DNA of 64,000 nucleotides from a virus: positions 1 to 64,000 of the IMG/VR virus record IMGVR_UViG_3300025131_000013. The stretch is one strand, 5' to 3'. The position numbers and the translations under genes were made by a program. The notes below the pieces were generated by a model. That model did no database searches. It was not told where the DNA came from and saw only the letters and a list, made by a program, of their open reading frames with translations. Shown piece after piece: positions 1 through 7,405 of this stretch (within the stretch, counting starts at the first letter, position 1; each line of letters begins with the position of its first letter).

Positions 1-2
1 AC

Positions 3-584
3 GAAGATGACGAAGATGACGAAGATGACGAAGATGACGAAGATGACGAAGATGATGACGATGACGATGACGAAGATGATGACGAAGATGATGACGAAGA
101 TGATGAGGATGAGGATGAGCCTCCCGCCAAGCCCAAGGCCAAGGCCAAGGGCAAGGGCCGTCCCGACATCAGCCAGTTCACGAAGCGTGCTGAAGGTCCG
201 GTGGGACCGGGAATTGAAGATGGTCTCCCGTGTTGTGCCTACAACGCCCCCTGGCCGTCATCTAAACCACGCAATATTGCATTCGAGGAAATCCAGAAGG
301 CTGGCAAGAAGGGTCTGGGTAAGGACGCTTGGGTTGAGAATGTTGCCGCTCGGTTTAAGAAGGAGAAGCTCACCCAGTCTCCGACTTCCTCGGTTACAAC
401 CGTCCTGAAGGCTGGTCGTCGCGTGACGATTGAGCCCAAGGGCAAGGGCGAGAAGGTTCGCTACGTGGTTGTCTGGCCGCTGAAGAATTCGCCTGAGTTT
501 GCTGAGTATGATAAGGCCCAGGCTGCCGCCGCCAAGAAGGGTGCGAAGGGCAAGACGAAGGGAAAGGGCAAGTCCAAGAAGTAA
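3..584 (+). CDS. Acidic-tailed small basic-domain protein, 5' partial (paralogue 1 of 3)
   Basis: The reading frame is open from the left edge, so the start lies outside the window. The first 39 visible codons (3-119) encode only Asp and Glu, from a GAAGATGAC-type 9-bp tandem repeat. A Pro/Lys/Ala/Gly linker follows. The C-terminal domain (about residues 60-160) has the signature RNIAFEEIQKAGKKGLGKDAW, then KAGRRVTIEPKGKG and YVVVWPL, and the protein ends in a Lys-rich tail. The same domain recurs at 5986-6564 and, leftward, at 18533-18862. The helical segment followed by a paired strand looks like a small winged-helix, but that is inference. Codon choice is strongly biased (AAG, GCC, GGC), suggesting high expression. 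No known family is recognised. A nucleoid-type or DNA-mimic role is speculative. Confidence 0.85.
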   Translation, partial: EDDEDDEDDEDDEDDEDDDDDDDEDDDEDDDEDDEDEDEPPAKPKAKAKGKGRPDISQFTKRAEGPVGPGIEDGLPCCAYNAPWPSSKPRNIAFEEIQKAGKKGLGKDAWVENVAARFKKEKLTQSPTSSVTTVLKAGRRVTIEPKGKGEKVRYVVVWPLKNSPEFAEYDKAQAAAAKKGAKGKTKGKGKSKK

Positions 585-618
585 GTGCTCTGACGCATGC
601 CCTGGACTTTCTATTAAG

Positions 619-652
619 CAAGGGACGGGTCCGAAATATGGCCCGTCCCTTG
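619..652 (+). terminator. Stem-loop terminator after the acidic-tailed gene
   Basis: An 11-bp perfect stem, CAAGGGACGGG (619-629) with CCCGTCCCTTG (642-652), encloses a 12-nt loop. It lies between the stop of the acidic-tailed gene and the start of the flavoprotein. The T-tract after it is short (TGTTTC), so termination efficiency is uncertain. Confidence 0.6.
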
Positions 653-671
653 TTTCACAGTTGAGGATGGA

Positions 672-2042
672 ATGCCTAGACTAGTAATAATTGGCGGGGG
701 AATCTCGGGTGCCTCTATGTTCTACCATATGAGGATTAATTATCCTGAATGGGAAGTAGTCCTCCTTGAGCGGGGAGACAAGGTAGGAGGGATCAATCGT
801 AGTATTGAAGTAGAAGGGCTGAGATTTAGCCTGGGCAGTCGCTACATCTTCGCTATCGACGAGTATACTAACGACCTAGTGAACGGCCTTGCAAACAATG
901 AATGCGTTCGCGGACAATCGAATCATTCCGTGTTCTATAAGAAGCGTTATATAGAGTTTCCTGTACAATTGAATACCTCAGGTCTTTCAATCAGAGAACG
1001 GGCAGAGTGTCTCTGGAAGCTATGGTGGAGAAAGAAGTGGGATAGCGAGACTATGTGGTCCTTTGAAGACTGGGCTATTTGCAACTTCGGAGAGGCTATT
1101 GCCCGCAAGTTCATCTTGAGTCACGTAACGAAATGTTGGCGGACGGATCCAGGTGAGATTGACTATACCGGATCGGCCAAGAAGGTGATGGAACCAAGAG
1201 TAAGGGATATGGTCTGGGGAGCACTCAGGCGTCAGAAGTCTTTTAAGAATCAGGAGTTCCTGTATCCCAAAGGTGGGATTGGGACTATTGTGGATGAGAT
1301 GATAGAGCGCGGTCAATGTATTGACGACAATAAGGGATATGGCTCAGTCAGCACTAAGTTTATGGTTCACTCGGTAGATATGAGTGAGAGACTGGTTGCC
1401 TCTGAGGACGGGCAAGAGGTTCCGTATGACGCCATAGTTTCGACTATCCCGATGCCTGGGCTAGTAAACTTGATCGACAACTCCAATATTGGAGTCCCGC
1501 AATCAGTCATCCTTGCCGGGGACAAACTTAGATACAATTGTATGGCCTCGGTGATGCTGGTATTTGAAGGAGATATATTAGATGGGCGCCAAGAGCATTT
1601 CATTTACGTTCCTGGAAAAGAGTATTGGTTCTCCAGAGTTTCAATTCCGAGAAACTTTGATCCTACTTCCTGCCCAGAAGGGTATACCTCCCTCCTGGTT
1701 GAAATATGTTACAATAGGGAGCAGAAAGGATTGCTCTTTAGAAAAGACTACCAAACGGAGTTGGCTACGAAGGTGGCTAAAGAAGTAAATGATCTGTTCC
1801 CGAAGCTCGACCTGACTGCTAGGCTTAAGGGCTTTGCAGTAGGGGTTATTGACCCGGCCTATATCATAACGGATGAGAACTATAAGGAGTCCAGAGCGGA
1901 TTGTTTACGGTATCTAGCTCAGAACGACATCCATATGCTTGGCCGCTTTGGGAAGTGGGACTGGAGTAGGATTGAAGACACTATCCCTGAGTCGAGGGAT
2001 CTATCTCATCAAATCGGTGGGAGGCTGTGGCTAAATGAGTAA
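672..2042 (+). CDS. FAD-dependent UDP-galactopyranose mutase-like oxidoreductase
   Basis: A 456-residue flavoprotein. The N-terminus has the Rossmann dinucleotide motif IIGGGISGAS (residues 6-15, GxGxxG) and an acidic residue after the second strand (LLERGDKVGG), typical of FAD binding. FLYPKGGIGT near residue 200 is characteristic of the UDP-galactopyranose mutase / protoporphyrinogen-oxidase-like amine oxidase superfamily. Enzymes of the mutase branch interconvert pyranose and furanose nucleotide sugars, which would suit the glycosyltransferase that overlaps its 3' end by 8 nt. The assignment to mutase rather than another amine-oxidase-like flavoenzyme is inference, because substrate-binding residues cannot be judged by eye. 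Length is in the family range, slightly longer than a typical bacterial mutase. Confidence 0.75.
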   Translation: MPRLVIIGGGISGASMFYHMRINYPEWEVVLLERGDKVGGINRSIEVEGLRFSLGSRYIFAIDEYTNDLVNGLANNECVRGQSNHSVFYKKRYIEFPVQLNTSGLSIRERAECLWKLWWRKKWDSETMWSFEDWAICNFGEAIARKFILSHVTKCWRTDPGEIDYTGSAKKVMEPRVRDMVWGALRRQKSFKNQEFLYPKGGIGTIVDEMIERGQCIDDNKGYGSVSTKFMVHSVDMSERLVASEDGQEVPYDAIVSTIPMPGLVNLIDNSNIGVPQSVILAGDKLRYNCMASVMLVFEGDILDGRQEHFIYVPGKEYWFSRVSIPRNFDPTSCPEGYTSLLVEICYNREQKGLLFRKDYQTELATKVAKEVNDLFPKLDLTARLKGFAVGVIDPAYIITDENYKESRADCLRYLAQNDIHMLGRFGKWDWSRIEDTIPESRDLSHQIGGRLWLNE

Positions 2043-2943
2043 GAGACTCCTGTATGTTGAGCGGGCTAAGAAGAATCTGAATGCCACACATCGCCTCAAA
2101 GGGTTTATCCAAGCAGGATGGGAACCCTATCTGATCGATATTGCGAATGTGCGTCCCGATATAATAATGAAGCAAGCCAAGATGTTAGACCCTCACGCCG
2201 TCTTTATATCGGTGGCCGCTTCCTCTTGTCTTGAGGAACTGGAAGCCTTGCTTCCAAAGGCGTATATCTTCCTGTTCTTGGGAGATATATATGGTCCTTC
2301 GTTCAGGTATGTTGCGTCTTTGGTCCCTCATTTTGATTGTCTGCTGGTAAGTAACAATGATACCAGAATTCACAATTACTTCTTGAGTCGAGGGGTGAAG
2401 AGGGTTGAGGAGCATCAATGTGCTACAGATACTATTCATTATAAGGACAATGGGACCGAGCCAGACAAGGATCTCGTTTTTGCCGGGAATGTAGTCAGGA
2501 GAACAAAGGACTATGCCTTCAGGCGAGAGATGGTTACAGAGTTGGTTGATAAGGGGGTCTTGGGTGCTTTCGGTGCAGGATGGAATGAGAGAGCCAGACC
2601 TTGTAGCCTACTTCAATACCCGAAGATGATGACCCGAGGCAAGATCCAGTTGGTGATTAACGGGTTTGGATTCCTGAGGAATTGTTACTCAAATAGAACT
2701 TGGAACGCCTTAGCTATGGGCCGGCCAGTCCTTCACTATAGGACGAGGAACGCTGAGAGGTATTTCCGCGATGGATTTGACTTAGCTTTCTTCTCAAGCC
2801 GGGACGAGCTGTATTTGAAGATGAGGTGGCTCTTGGATAATCCGGATGAGGCTAAGGCCATAGGGCAAAGGGGGCGTAGGTTGGTAGAGAAGTGGCATAC
2901 CTACAAGAACCGGGGCGAGGAACTGTTGGAGCTATTAGGATGA
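2035..2943 (+). CDS. CgeB-like glycosyltransferase (group 1 type)
   Basis: A 302-residue soluble protein with the organisation of CgeB-like / DUF3880-type glycosyltransferases: an N-terminal Rossmann-like half with a CLLVSNNDTRIH segment and a C-terminal nucleotide-sugar half. Motifs shared with the gene at 36113-37126 show the two are paralogues: EHQCATD here versus EHHCATD there, and NRTWNALAMGRPVL versus NRVWNALACERLVL, followed by a terminal helix with RGRRLVEKWHTY. It presumably transfers a sugar from a nucleotide donor; donor and acceptor are unknown. The start overlaps the flavoprotein stop, so the two are translationally coupled and probably act in one glycan pathway. Confidence 0.8.
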   Translation: MSKRLLYVERAKKNLNATHRLKGFIQAGWEPYLIDIANVRPDIIMKQAKMLDPHAVFISVAASSCLEELEALLPKAYIFLFLGDIYGPSFRYVASLVPHFDCLLVSNNDTRIHNYFLSRGVKRVEEHQCATDTIHYKDNGTEPDKDLVFAGNVVRRTKDYAFRREMVTELVDKGVLGAFGAGWNERARPCSLLQYPKMMTRGKIQLVINGFGFLRNCYSNRTWNALAMGRPVLHYRTRNAERYFRDGFDLAFFSSRDELYLKMRWLLDNPDEAKAIGQRGRRLVEKWHTYKNRGEELLELLG

Positions 2944-2944
2944 A

Positions 2945-3046
2945 ATGCTATTTGGACTCAAGAAGTTGGCCCCGTTTTCAAGTTACCCTGACTTCATTCC
3001 GAGAGAGGCTTTTGAGATACAACAAGTGATAGGATGGATTATCTAA
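2945..3046 (+). CDS. Possible 33-residue small protein
   Basis: A short ATG-initiated frame begins 2 nt after the glycosyltransferase stop and encodes a plausible peptide starting MLFGLKKLAPF. A weak purine stretch (GGATGA) lies just upstream. A competing 29-codon frame begins at 2940 and overlaps the previous stop as ATGA, so which of the two, if either, is translated is unclear. No family is recognised. Confidence 0.3.
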   Translation: MLFGLKKLAPFSSYPDFIPREAFEIQQVIGWII

Positions 3047-3129
3047 GGGAGGATTTCAAAAAGAAGGTTTCCCAGCAGTGTCGAGTGAAGGCGTTTACTG
3101 AATTTTTTTTTAGAGAGTGGAGGAAAGCA

Positions 3130-3948
3130 ATGGCTGGTGAATCAATAGGACTCACAGCATCATCTTCAGAGCAGTCAACGGTTCCGATAACAAACTCACC
3201 GATAGTGAAGCTGGTGTCTCCGCCAGATTCCTTCGATTGTCTTACTCAGATCTCGACGATGTGGTTGGCGGCCCATCATGTCGATCCGATTGCGATCCAA
3301 AAGACGCTGACTATCGAACAGATGCGGTCTATGATTTGGGACGAGGTGATCCCGATTCCTGCTTGGCAGACGGTGTTGGAGTGTGTTCGGTTTACGTTTG
3401 TGATCCACAATATGAGCCGACCGGCGCAGCAGCAGTTGACCCGACAGAGGCTTGGAGTTGGCTTCAATAACAACTCCCTTCGGATCATCAAGCTTGAGAC
3501 GTTCGCGGACGATGACCGGTATCGGACGCCTCCTGGTTTGAATGAGGAACAGCACAATTTATACCACAGCGCCATAGATCGGTCGCAAGAGGACTATGAG
3601 GAGCTTCTTAAGGCAGGTGTGAGTCAAGAATCAGCCCGAGGTGTCCTTCCTCAGAATATCCACTCGCCTACGTTGACGATGTTCTCCGATCTGCGCGCCC
3701 TCCGAGGGTTCATCTCCAAGAGGCTTTGCTACGAGGCCCAGGATGAGATGAATGAATTTGCTGTATCCCTTAAGAGAGAAGTTGATGAGTGGGATCACTG
3801 GTTCGGTGGACTGCTTTCCTTCCCTTGCTCCCGAGATAAGGAGTGTGTGATTGGTCCAGGTGCCGCTGAACGTTGCCCGCTTCCGTATGAGTGGAAGGGT
3901 GGTGCCAATAAGGGTGTTGTTATTACTTCCCATAAGGAGATCAGGTGA
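3130..3948 (+). CDS. thyX: Divergent flavin-dependent thymidylate synthase
   Basis: ThyX methylates dUMP to dTMP using FAD, NADPH and methylene-tetrahydrofolate. The start at 3130 is chosen because GGAGGAAAG sits just upstream; an in-frame ATG at 3034 has no comparable site. From this start the protein has 272 residues. The substrate-binding region reads SRPAQQQLTRQRLGVGF then NNNSLR: Arg105-Gln106-Arg107 with Ser116. The family motif is RHR-x7-S, so His is replaced by Gln and there is one extra residue before Ser. The downstream segment (YEELLKAGVSQESARGVLP, then RALRGFISKRLCYEAQDEM) matches the family closely. A Cys-containing C-terminal extension (SFPCSRDKECVIG) is unusual. Nucleotide metabolism is its likely role; activity with the altered motif is untested. 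Confidence 0.85.
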   Translation: MAGESIGLTASSSEQSTVPITNSPIVKLVSPPDSFDCLTQISTMWLAAHHVDPIAIQKTLTIEQMRSMIWDEVIPIPAWQTVLECVRFTFVIHNMSRPAQQQLTRQRLGVGFNNNSLRIIKLETFADDDRYRTPPGLNEEQHNLYHSAIDRSQEDYEELLKAGVSQESARGVLPQNIHSPTLTMFSDLRALRGFISKRLCYEAQDEMNEFAVSLKREVDEWDHWFGGLLSFPCSRDKECVIGPGAAERCPLPYEWKGGANKGVVITSHKEIR

Positions 3949-4010
3949 TCTTAGGGATCGTAGGATTTTTGGCTTTCTTTAGTTTGACAGTTTACGAGAA
4001 TGGGAAATAG
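3945..4010 (+). CDS. Possible 21-residue membrane peptide coupled to thyX
   Basis: A GTG start overlaps the thyX stop as GTGA and has AAGGAG at ideal spacing. The product, VILGIVGFLAFFSLTVYENG plus a final Lys, is almost one transmembrane helix with a charged C-terminus. It is very short and no homologue is recognised. The coupling and ribosome site are the main support. Confidence 0.4.
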   Translation: MILGIVGFLAFFSLTVYENGK

Positions 4011-4012
4011 TC

Positions 4013-4321
4013 ATGGTACAGCAACGAGAAGGACGTATACTCACAGTTACCCCTGAGAATTACCAGCAGATTATGCTTGCCGTCTTAAGGACCAATAACG
4101 CTGGTAACCTCAAACTTCTTAGCATACGTGCTGGGGAAGCCGGCATTGCGGACCCGAAGGTAATAGACAAGTTGACTGATAATCAATGGATGGCGATGCT
4201 ACATAAGCTGAGGGCCGTTCATCCGGAGCTTACTGAGGATGAGCGTGAAAGTTCTAAGGAATGGTGCTTCAAGAACGGGGTCTATCCAGGAGGGAATAGT
4301 GAGTTCGACGAATCTGTCTAG
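4013..4321 (+). CDS. Hypothetical protein, 102 residues
   Basis: A mixed-charge, probably alpha-helical soluble protein (MVQQREGRILTVTPENYQQI...). No motif or family is recognised. Its 3' end overlaps the start of the next gene by 23 nt, and a strong ribosome site for that gene lies inside it, so the two are likely co-translated. The ribosome site for this gene itself is weak (GGGAAA). Confidence 0.65.
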   Translation: MVQQREGRILTVTPENYQQIMLAVLRTNNAGNLKLLSIRAGEAGIADPKVIDKLTDNQWMAMLHKLRAVHPELTEDERESSKEWCFKNGVYPGGNSEFDESV

Positions 4322-5135
4322 GCCAAAGATCACCCTCTCTTACCAAGGTGGGCTTAAGGGTAAATCCGGTCCCAACGGCCGCATCTCTGTAAGTAAAAGA
4401 CCTAAGAGGATAGCCCCAACAAAGCGGACCAAAGCGTCCCGTGTAACTGACTTCAATATTCATGTTAGGTCTACTTTACCGCAAGATGTTCCTCCCAGTC
4501 ATATCTGTAATGGCCCAACCTACAAGCGTTTATGTACAATATCTGCTGGGAAGGGGACAGATCATTCTGGGGTTGGTCGGTGTAAAACTCATGAATCCAG
4601 GACAAGCATGACAGTAAGAAAGCAAGCAGAAGGTTTGGAAGCAGTCAAGAGTAGATACGGGGGTGGTGCACCGACCAACCTCAAAAAAGCCTATGATGAG
4701 ATGCTTTCAGATAAGGGCTTGATGAGTGTAGATGAGGAGATGGCTGCCTCGAAAGCTATGCTCAAGGCTATTATGGAGAGTATAGGTGAGGTTGACTTCT
4801 CGTCAGATGAAGGAACGGATAAGGCTTTGAAGTTCTTGAAGGCGTTCAAGGACGTAACTACTCTCAACCTTAAATATCAGGAGATCCAGAGAAAGTCTGA
4901 TTTCATCATCACCCTTCCCCAGTTCATGAAGATAGTGAAACAAATCGGTGCTATTGTAACAGAGGAATTAGAAGCTGTTGATCCTGTAGTCAAGACCAAG
5001 CTGATGAGGCGGTTAATTGCAGAACTGGATATTACGGGCCAGTCAGCAATGGCCTCAGAAGGGGCTGTGGATGCCCCATTCGATGTGGAGGATGGTGATG
5101 AAGAGGAAGGAACACAGGAAGTTAAAGTGCTCTGA
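4299..5135 (+). CDS. Zinc-motif protein, possible small terminase-like
   Basis: The GTG start at 4299 is preferred because AGGAGGG lies 4 nt upstream; an in-frame ATG at 4239 lacks one. The product has 278 residues. A basic N-terminus precedes the segment CNGPTYKRLC, then GKGTDHSGVGRCKTHE, a Cys-Cys-Cys-His cluster resembling the zinc motif of phage proteins that end in HGG and are often annotated as small terminase-like. The remainder is predicted helical (YDEMLSDKGLMSVDEEMAASK, LKFLKAFKDVTTLNLKYQEI) with an acidic C-terminus. It lies 17 kb from the large terminase, so a packaging role is only one possibility; a DNA-binding regulator is another. Confidence 0.7.
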   Translation: MSSTNLSRPKITLSYQGGLKGKSGPNGRISVSKRPKRIAPTKRTKASRVTDFNIHVRSTLPQDVPPSHICNGPTYKRLCTISAGKGTDHSGVGRCKTHESRTSMTVRKQAEGLEAVKSRYGGGAPTNLKKAYDEMLSDKGLMSVDEEMAASKAMLKAIMESIGEVDFSSDEGTDKALKFLKAFKDVTTLNLKYQEIQRKSDFIITLPQFMKIVKQIGAIVTEELEAVDPVVKTKLMRRLIAELDITGQSAMASEGAVDAPFDVEDGDEEEGTQEVKVL

Positions 5136-5367
5136 GTGTAAGCAGTTATCCGTAGGGTCAGCAAGAGTGCACTGGCTTTATATAGGATTAGCTGCTGTTG
5201 TCAGATCTACGAGTAAATCAGGGAACCTCTTTGTGGTGTCTGTTGAGAATAAGTGGTTTTGCTGTGGTGAGTGTTTCTCGGACTTCATAGATCGGAAGAT
5301 GGATGAGTCTGATCTGGCTGATGCTAAGACCAAAAAGTATTTGAAAGCAAGTAGAAAAAAGCATTAG
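5098..5367 (+). CDS. Small zinc-ribbon-like protein
   Basis: The start at 5098 is chosen for GGAGG (5087-5091) six bases upstream; the frame itself is open further 5'. The 89-residue product has CSEC near the N-terminus and FCCGEC about 45 residues later, a CxxC...CxxC pattern suggesting one zinc site, and ends in a Lys-rich tail. It overlaps the previous gene by 38 nt. The function is not recognisable. Confidence 0.6.
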   Translation: MKRKEHRKLKCSECKQLSVGSARVHWLYIGLAAVVRSTSKSGNLFVVSVENKWFCCGECFSDFIDRKMDESDLADAKTKKYLKASRKKH

Positions 5368-5407
5368 GGTTCCAGATGAGGATTCTTTACCTTTAGATAA
5401 CGAGAGG
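5366..5407 (+). promoter_or_regulatory. Conserved phage promoter-like motif, copy P1
   Basis: This copy reads AGGGTTCCAGATGAG, then GATTCTTTACCTTTAGATAA and CGAGAGG. It matches the shared consensus AGGN(5)CCAG...GATTCGYTACCTTTAAGTAG and precedes the gene at 5436, whose ribosome site AAAGGAGGTG follows about 20 nt later. An AT-rich -10-like core (TTAGAT) is visible; no consensus TTGACA lies at sigma-70 spacing. Confidence 0.6.
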
Positions 5408-5435
5408 AATACTGCGAACGAAAGGAGGTGAAACC

Positions 5436-5792
5436 GTGGCCAAACGCAGAATTAAGAGAACAGCTTTATCCTCGACCAGATGTCCATATTGTGACTCCAG
5501 GCTTAAGCATCCGCTTGGAACTGGGCCAACGTCCAGGGAGATGGTGAAGCTAGGTAAAGAGCTTGGGATGAGGTTCAGTGACGCAAACCTCAAGCATTTT
5601 GTCCGGAAGGGATTGCTCCCAAGACCAATAAAGCGTCCGATGGTTATGAACGGCAAGCATACCTCTATTGGTGTGTTCCCTAAGATGGCCGGCAAACGCT
5701 TACGCATCTTGGCTAAGATGAAGTTGGTTCTTCATATGAGCGAGGCCCAGATCATAGATAAGTTTAGGGAGAAAGGGCTGATGTATGAGTAG
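5436..5792 (+). CDS. MerR-like helix-turn-helix protein with N-terminal zinc motif
   Basis: The GTG start follows AAAGGAGGTG. The 118-residue product has a CPYCDSRL motif at residues 16-23. A segment follows that resembles the winged helix of MerR proteins (LKHFVRKGLLPRPIKR, then GKHTSIGVFPKM and LAKMKLVLHMSEAQIIDKFR). MerR-type proteins bind DNA and usually regulate promoters. This one lies alone behind the first copy of the repeated promoter motif, so it is a candidate regulator of the early operons; that link is inference. Some phage small terminases also use this fold. Confidence 0.65.
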   Translation: MAKRRIKRTALSSTRCPYCDSRLKHPLGTGPTSREMVKLGKELGMRFSDANLKHFVRKGLLPRPIKRPMVMNGKHTSIGVFPKMAGKRLRILAKMKLVLHMSEAQIIDKFREKGLMYE

Positions 5793-5822
5793 CCGATCCC
5801 CCTATATATAAGGAGTAAAGAA

Positions 5823-5939
5823 GTGGTGAGGGGCAGGAAAAAAAAGATTAGGATCAGGGTTGCGGCTTTCGTATACTTAGATAACGAAGGAAAGGGGGCA
5901 ACTAAGCCCCTGAAGGGTCGAACGGTGACGGACCCTTAA
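5823..5939 (+). CDS. Possible 38-residue basic protein
   Basis: A GTG frame behind ATAAGGAGTAAAGAA encodes a strongly basic peptide (VVRGRKKKIRIRVAAF...). The ribosome site is good, but the frame overlaps promoter-like copy P2. It may be coincidental. Confidence 0.35.
   Translation: MVRGRKKKIRIRVAAFVYLDNEGKGATKPLKGRTVTDP
5850..5892 (+). promoter_or_regulatory. Promoter-like motif, degenerate copy P2
   Basis: This copy has AGGATCAGGGTTGCGG, then CTTTCGTATACTTAGATAAC and GAAGG. It keeps the AGGA block, the TCG step and a TTAGAT core but diverges elsewhere. It lies about 95 nt upstream of the acidic-tailed gene at 5986 and is the best promoter candidate for it. Confidence 0.45.
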
Positions 5940-5985
5940 GGCCATAAGGCCCACGTCGCCAAGGGTAAACCGGATGGAGGTCCAG

Positions 5986-6564
5986 ATGCCCAAGACTACA
6001 AGTCGTAGGCGTGCCCCGTCTTCCAAGAAAGCCGTAGATGAGCTCGAAGCTGAGCTCGACGAGGCTCTGGAGGATGAGGAGTTGGAAGACCTCGATGAAG
6101 AGATCGAGGATGAGCTGGACGAGGACGAGGATGAGATCGAAGCGGAAGCTGAGGTCGAAACTCCTGCGAAGCCCAAGAAGGACAAGGCTCCGAAGGGATT
6201 CGTTTGCGCCTCTGTCGTCGAGAAGCACGGTGAGGGTGAAGCGAAGCCCTGCTACACCGCCATCGCTCCGTTCAGGACTTCGCCTGCTCGGAACCTGGCT
6301 TTCCAGACTCTCCAGGACGCCGGGAAGTCCGGCCTGAGTATGGACGACTGGATCGGCGAGGTCGCGACCACCTTTGAGGAGCAGAATATCTCTGGCTCCG
6401 CTAAGGGGGCTGTCTCCTTCATCCAGAAGGCGACGAAGCGCGTCACGATCCAGAAATTGGCCGGTGGCGACGACAAGGGTAACTACGTTGTCGTCGAGCC
6501 GTTGGCCGACAAGTCTCGTCGGACGTTCAATAAGAACGGGACTGTGCGGTCGAAGTCGAAGTAG
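5986..6564 (+). CDS. Acidic-tailed small domain protein (paralogue 2 of 3)
   Basis: The start at 5986 is chosen because GGAGGTCCAG precedes it; an in-frame ATG 12 nt upstream lacks a site. The product has 192 residues. Residues 15-60 are an Asp/Glu-dominated helix (DELEAELDEALEDEELEDLD...). A PAKPKK linker follows, then the domain shared with 3-584 and 18533-18862: CYTAIAPFRTSPARNLAF, LQDAGKSGLSMDDW, and KATKRVTIQK with NYVVVEPL. The tail is basic. Codons are highly biased, as expected of an abundant protein. No named family is recognised. A winged-helix DNA-associated protein with an acidic autoinhibitory or DNA-mimicking arm is a reasonable but unproven reading. Confidence 0.85.
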   Translation: MPKTTSRRRAPSSKKAVDELEAELDEALEDEELEDLDEEIEDELDEDEDEIEAEAEVETPAKPKKDKAPKGFVCASVVEKHGEGEAKPCYTAIAPFRTSPARNLAFQTLQDAGKSGLSMDDWIGEVATTFEEQNISGSAKGAVSFIQKATKRVTIQKLAGGDDKGNYVVVEPLADKSRRTFNKNGTVRSKSK

Positions 6565-6571
6565 ATCAATT

Positions 6572-6655
6572 GGGGTAGAGTTCAGCCACCCGCGCGTTCC
6601 TGGCCATTGTGCCCGCGCATCGGAGTGATTTAATGCTCAGGTTGGACTCTACCCC
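6572..6655 (+). terminator. Long hairpin after the acidic-tailed gene
   Basis: GGGGTAGAGTTCAGCC (6572-6587) pairs over 16 bp, with two G-U pairs, with GGTTGGACTCTACCCC (6640-6655), followed by TTCTTTT. The 52-nt loop contains a smaller GC-rich hairpin (CCGCGCG/CCCGCGC). It could be a terminator, or a processed structured RNA given the large loop. It is not a tRNA: no D-arm or T-arm consensus is present. Confidence 0.6.
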
Positions 6656-6675
6656 TTCTTTTGCCCGGAGAGGAT

Positions 6676-7197
6676 ATGCGACACTTCGCTATGATAAGCC
6701 GAAAGGCGGCAAAGAGCCTCATAGCAAAGACCAGAAATATCCCCTTGGTCTTTGTTGAGTCGAAAGAGATTAGTTCAGGCAAATCTTTCTCCAGAAAGGA
6801 GATTCTCAGAAGGGCAGAGAAGGTGGCTGCTAAGCGGGACTGGAGGGTATCGTTCGCAGAAAAGGTGGTGCGACGAGAAATAGCCCGATTGAAAGTGAAT
6901 TTGTTTAAGATACCAACTGGCGCCTTTGTTGGTATGGCCTATTCAGTCAAAGGCTACAGAATCAGATATGACCTGATTGAAGTGCCTTTTCCAGTTGGTG
7001 GTAGAGTGCTTTGGAAGTACAGAGCCAAAGATTGTTCTTGTCCTGCTGGTAGCAGAGGTCGTCGATGTTGGCATCAGGATTATACAGACTACATGCTTGA
7101 CGGGCTGACTACTATTCCCCAGAAGTATGGCCCATTTAACAAAAGGATGCTGAAGTATATAGTGAAGCAAAAACGGGAATGGAAAGCCGAGAGGTGA
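6676..7197 (+). CDS. SWIM-type zinc finger protein
   Basis: The start at 6676 follows GGAGAGG. The 173-residue product has CSCP (C120, C122) and CWH (C131, H133), giving CxC-x8-CxH, which is the SWIM signature. SWIM domains mediate DNA or protein contacts in transposases, recombination mediators and SWI2/SNF2-associated proteins. Upstream of it is a basic helical region (KEILRRAEKVAAKR) and strands (YSVKGYRIRYDLIEVP). The protein carries no other recognisable catalytic domain. It is in an early-type operon with the small gene that follows. Confidence 0.75.
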   Translation: MRHFAMISRKAAKSLIAKTRNIPLVFVESKEISSGKSFSRKEILRRAEKVAAKRDWRVSFAEKVVRREIARLKVNLFKIPTGAFVGMAYSVKGYRIRYDLIEVPFPVGGRVLWKYRAKDCSCPAGSRGRRCWHQDYTDYMLDGLTTIPQKYGPFNKRMLKYIVKQKREWKAER

Positions 7198-7218
7198 AAA
7201 TGAGGAGGTCAGGTCGCT

Positions 7219-7401
7219 ATGATGGTCTGGAGAAATTCTGTGACGTGTTTACCAAGCGAACGGGAAGACCTGAGGAAGGCAATATACGCATATGCCTTGA
7301 CGTTGAAGAAGGGTAGTGTTGAGCGCAAGAAATATGTTAAATATTATCAGGCGTTTAAGAACGCAGACGAGCGGCAAGCCGAGGATGTGAAGGGGAATTA
7401 G
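7219..7401 (+). CDS. Hypothetical small protein, 60 residues
   Basis: A helical, polar peptide (EREDLRKAIYAYALTLKKGS). GAGGAGG lies 10 nt upstream. A shorter overlapping frame at 7200-7316 uses the same ribosome site and cannot be excluded. No family is recognised. Confidence 0.5.
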   Translation: MMVWRNSVTCLPSEREDLRKAIYAYALTLKKGSVERKKYVKYYQAFKNADERQAEDVKGN

Positions 7402-7405
7402 CCGT

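Noticed and set aside
7-408. Met/Lys/Thr-rich frame over the left-edge repeat
   Set aside because: It is the shifted reading of the GAAGATGAC repeat; the Asp/Glu frame continues into a domain conserved in two other genes.
3034-3129. Longer N-terminus for ThyX
   Set aside because: The ATG at 3034 has no ribosome site, while GGAGGAAAG sits before 3130; the extra residues do not resemble ThyX.
6572-6655. Possible tRNA
   Set aside because: The ends can pair like an acceptor stem, but the pairing runs 16 bp and no D-arm, anticodon arm or T-loop consensus is present.
6632-6757. 41-codon frame with a reasonable ribosome site
   Set aside because: It starts inside the terminator stem and overlaps the SWIM gene in another frame; composition is not protein-like.
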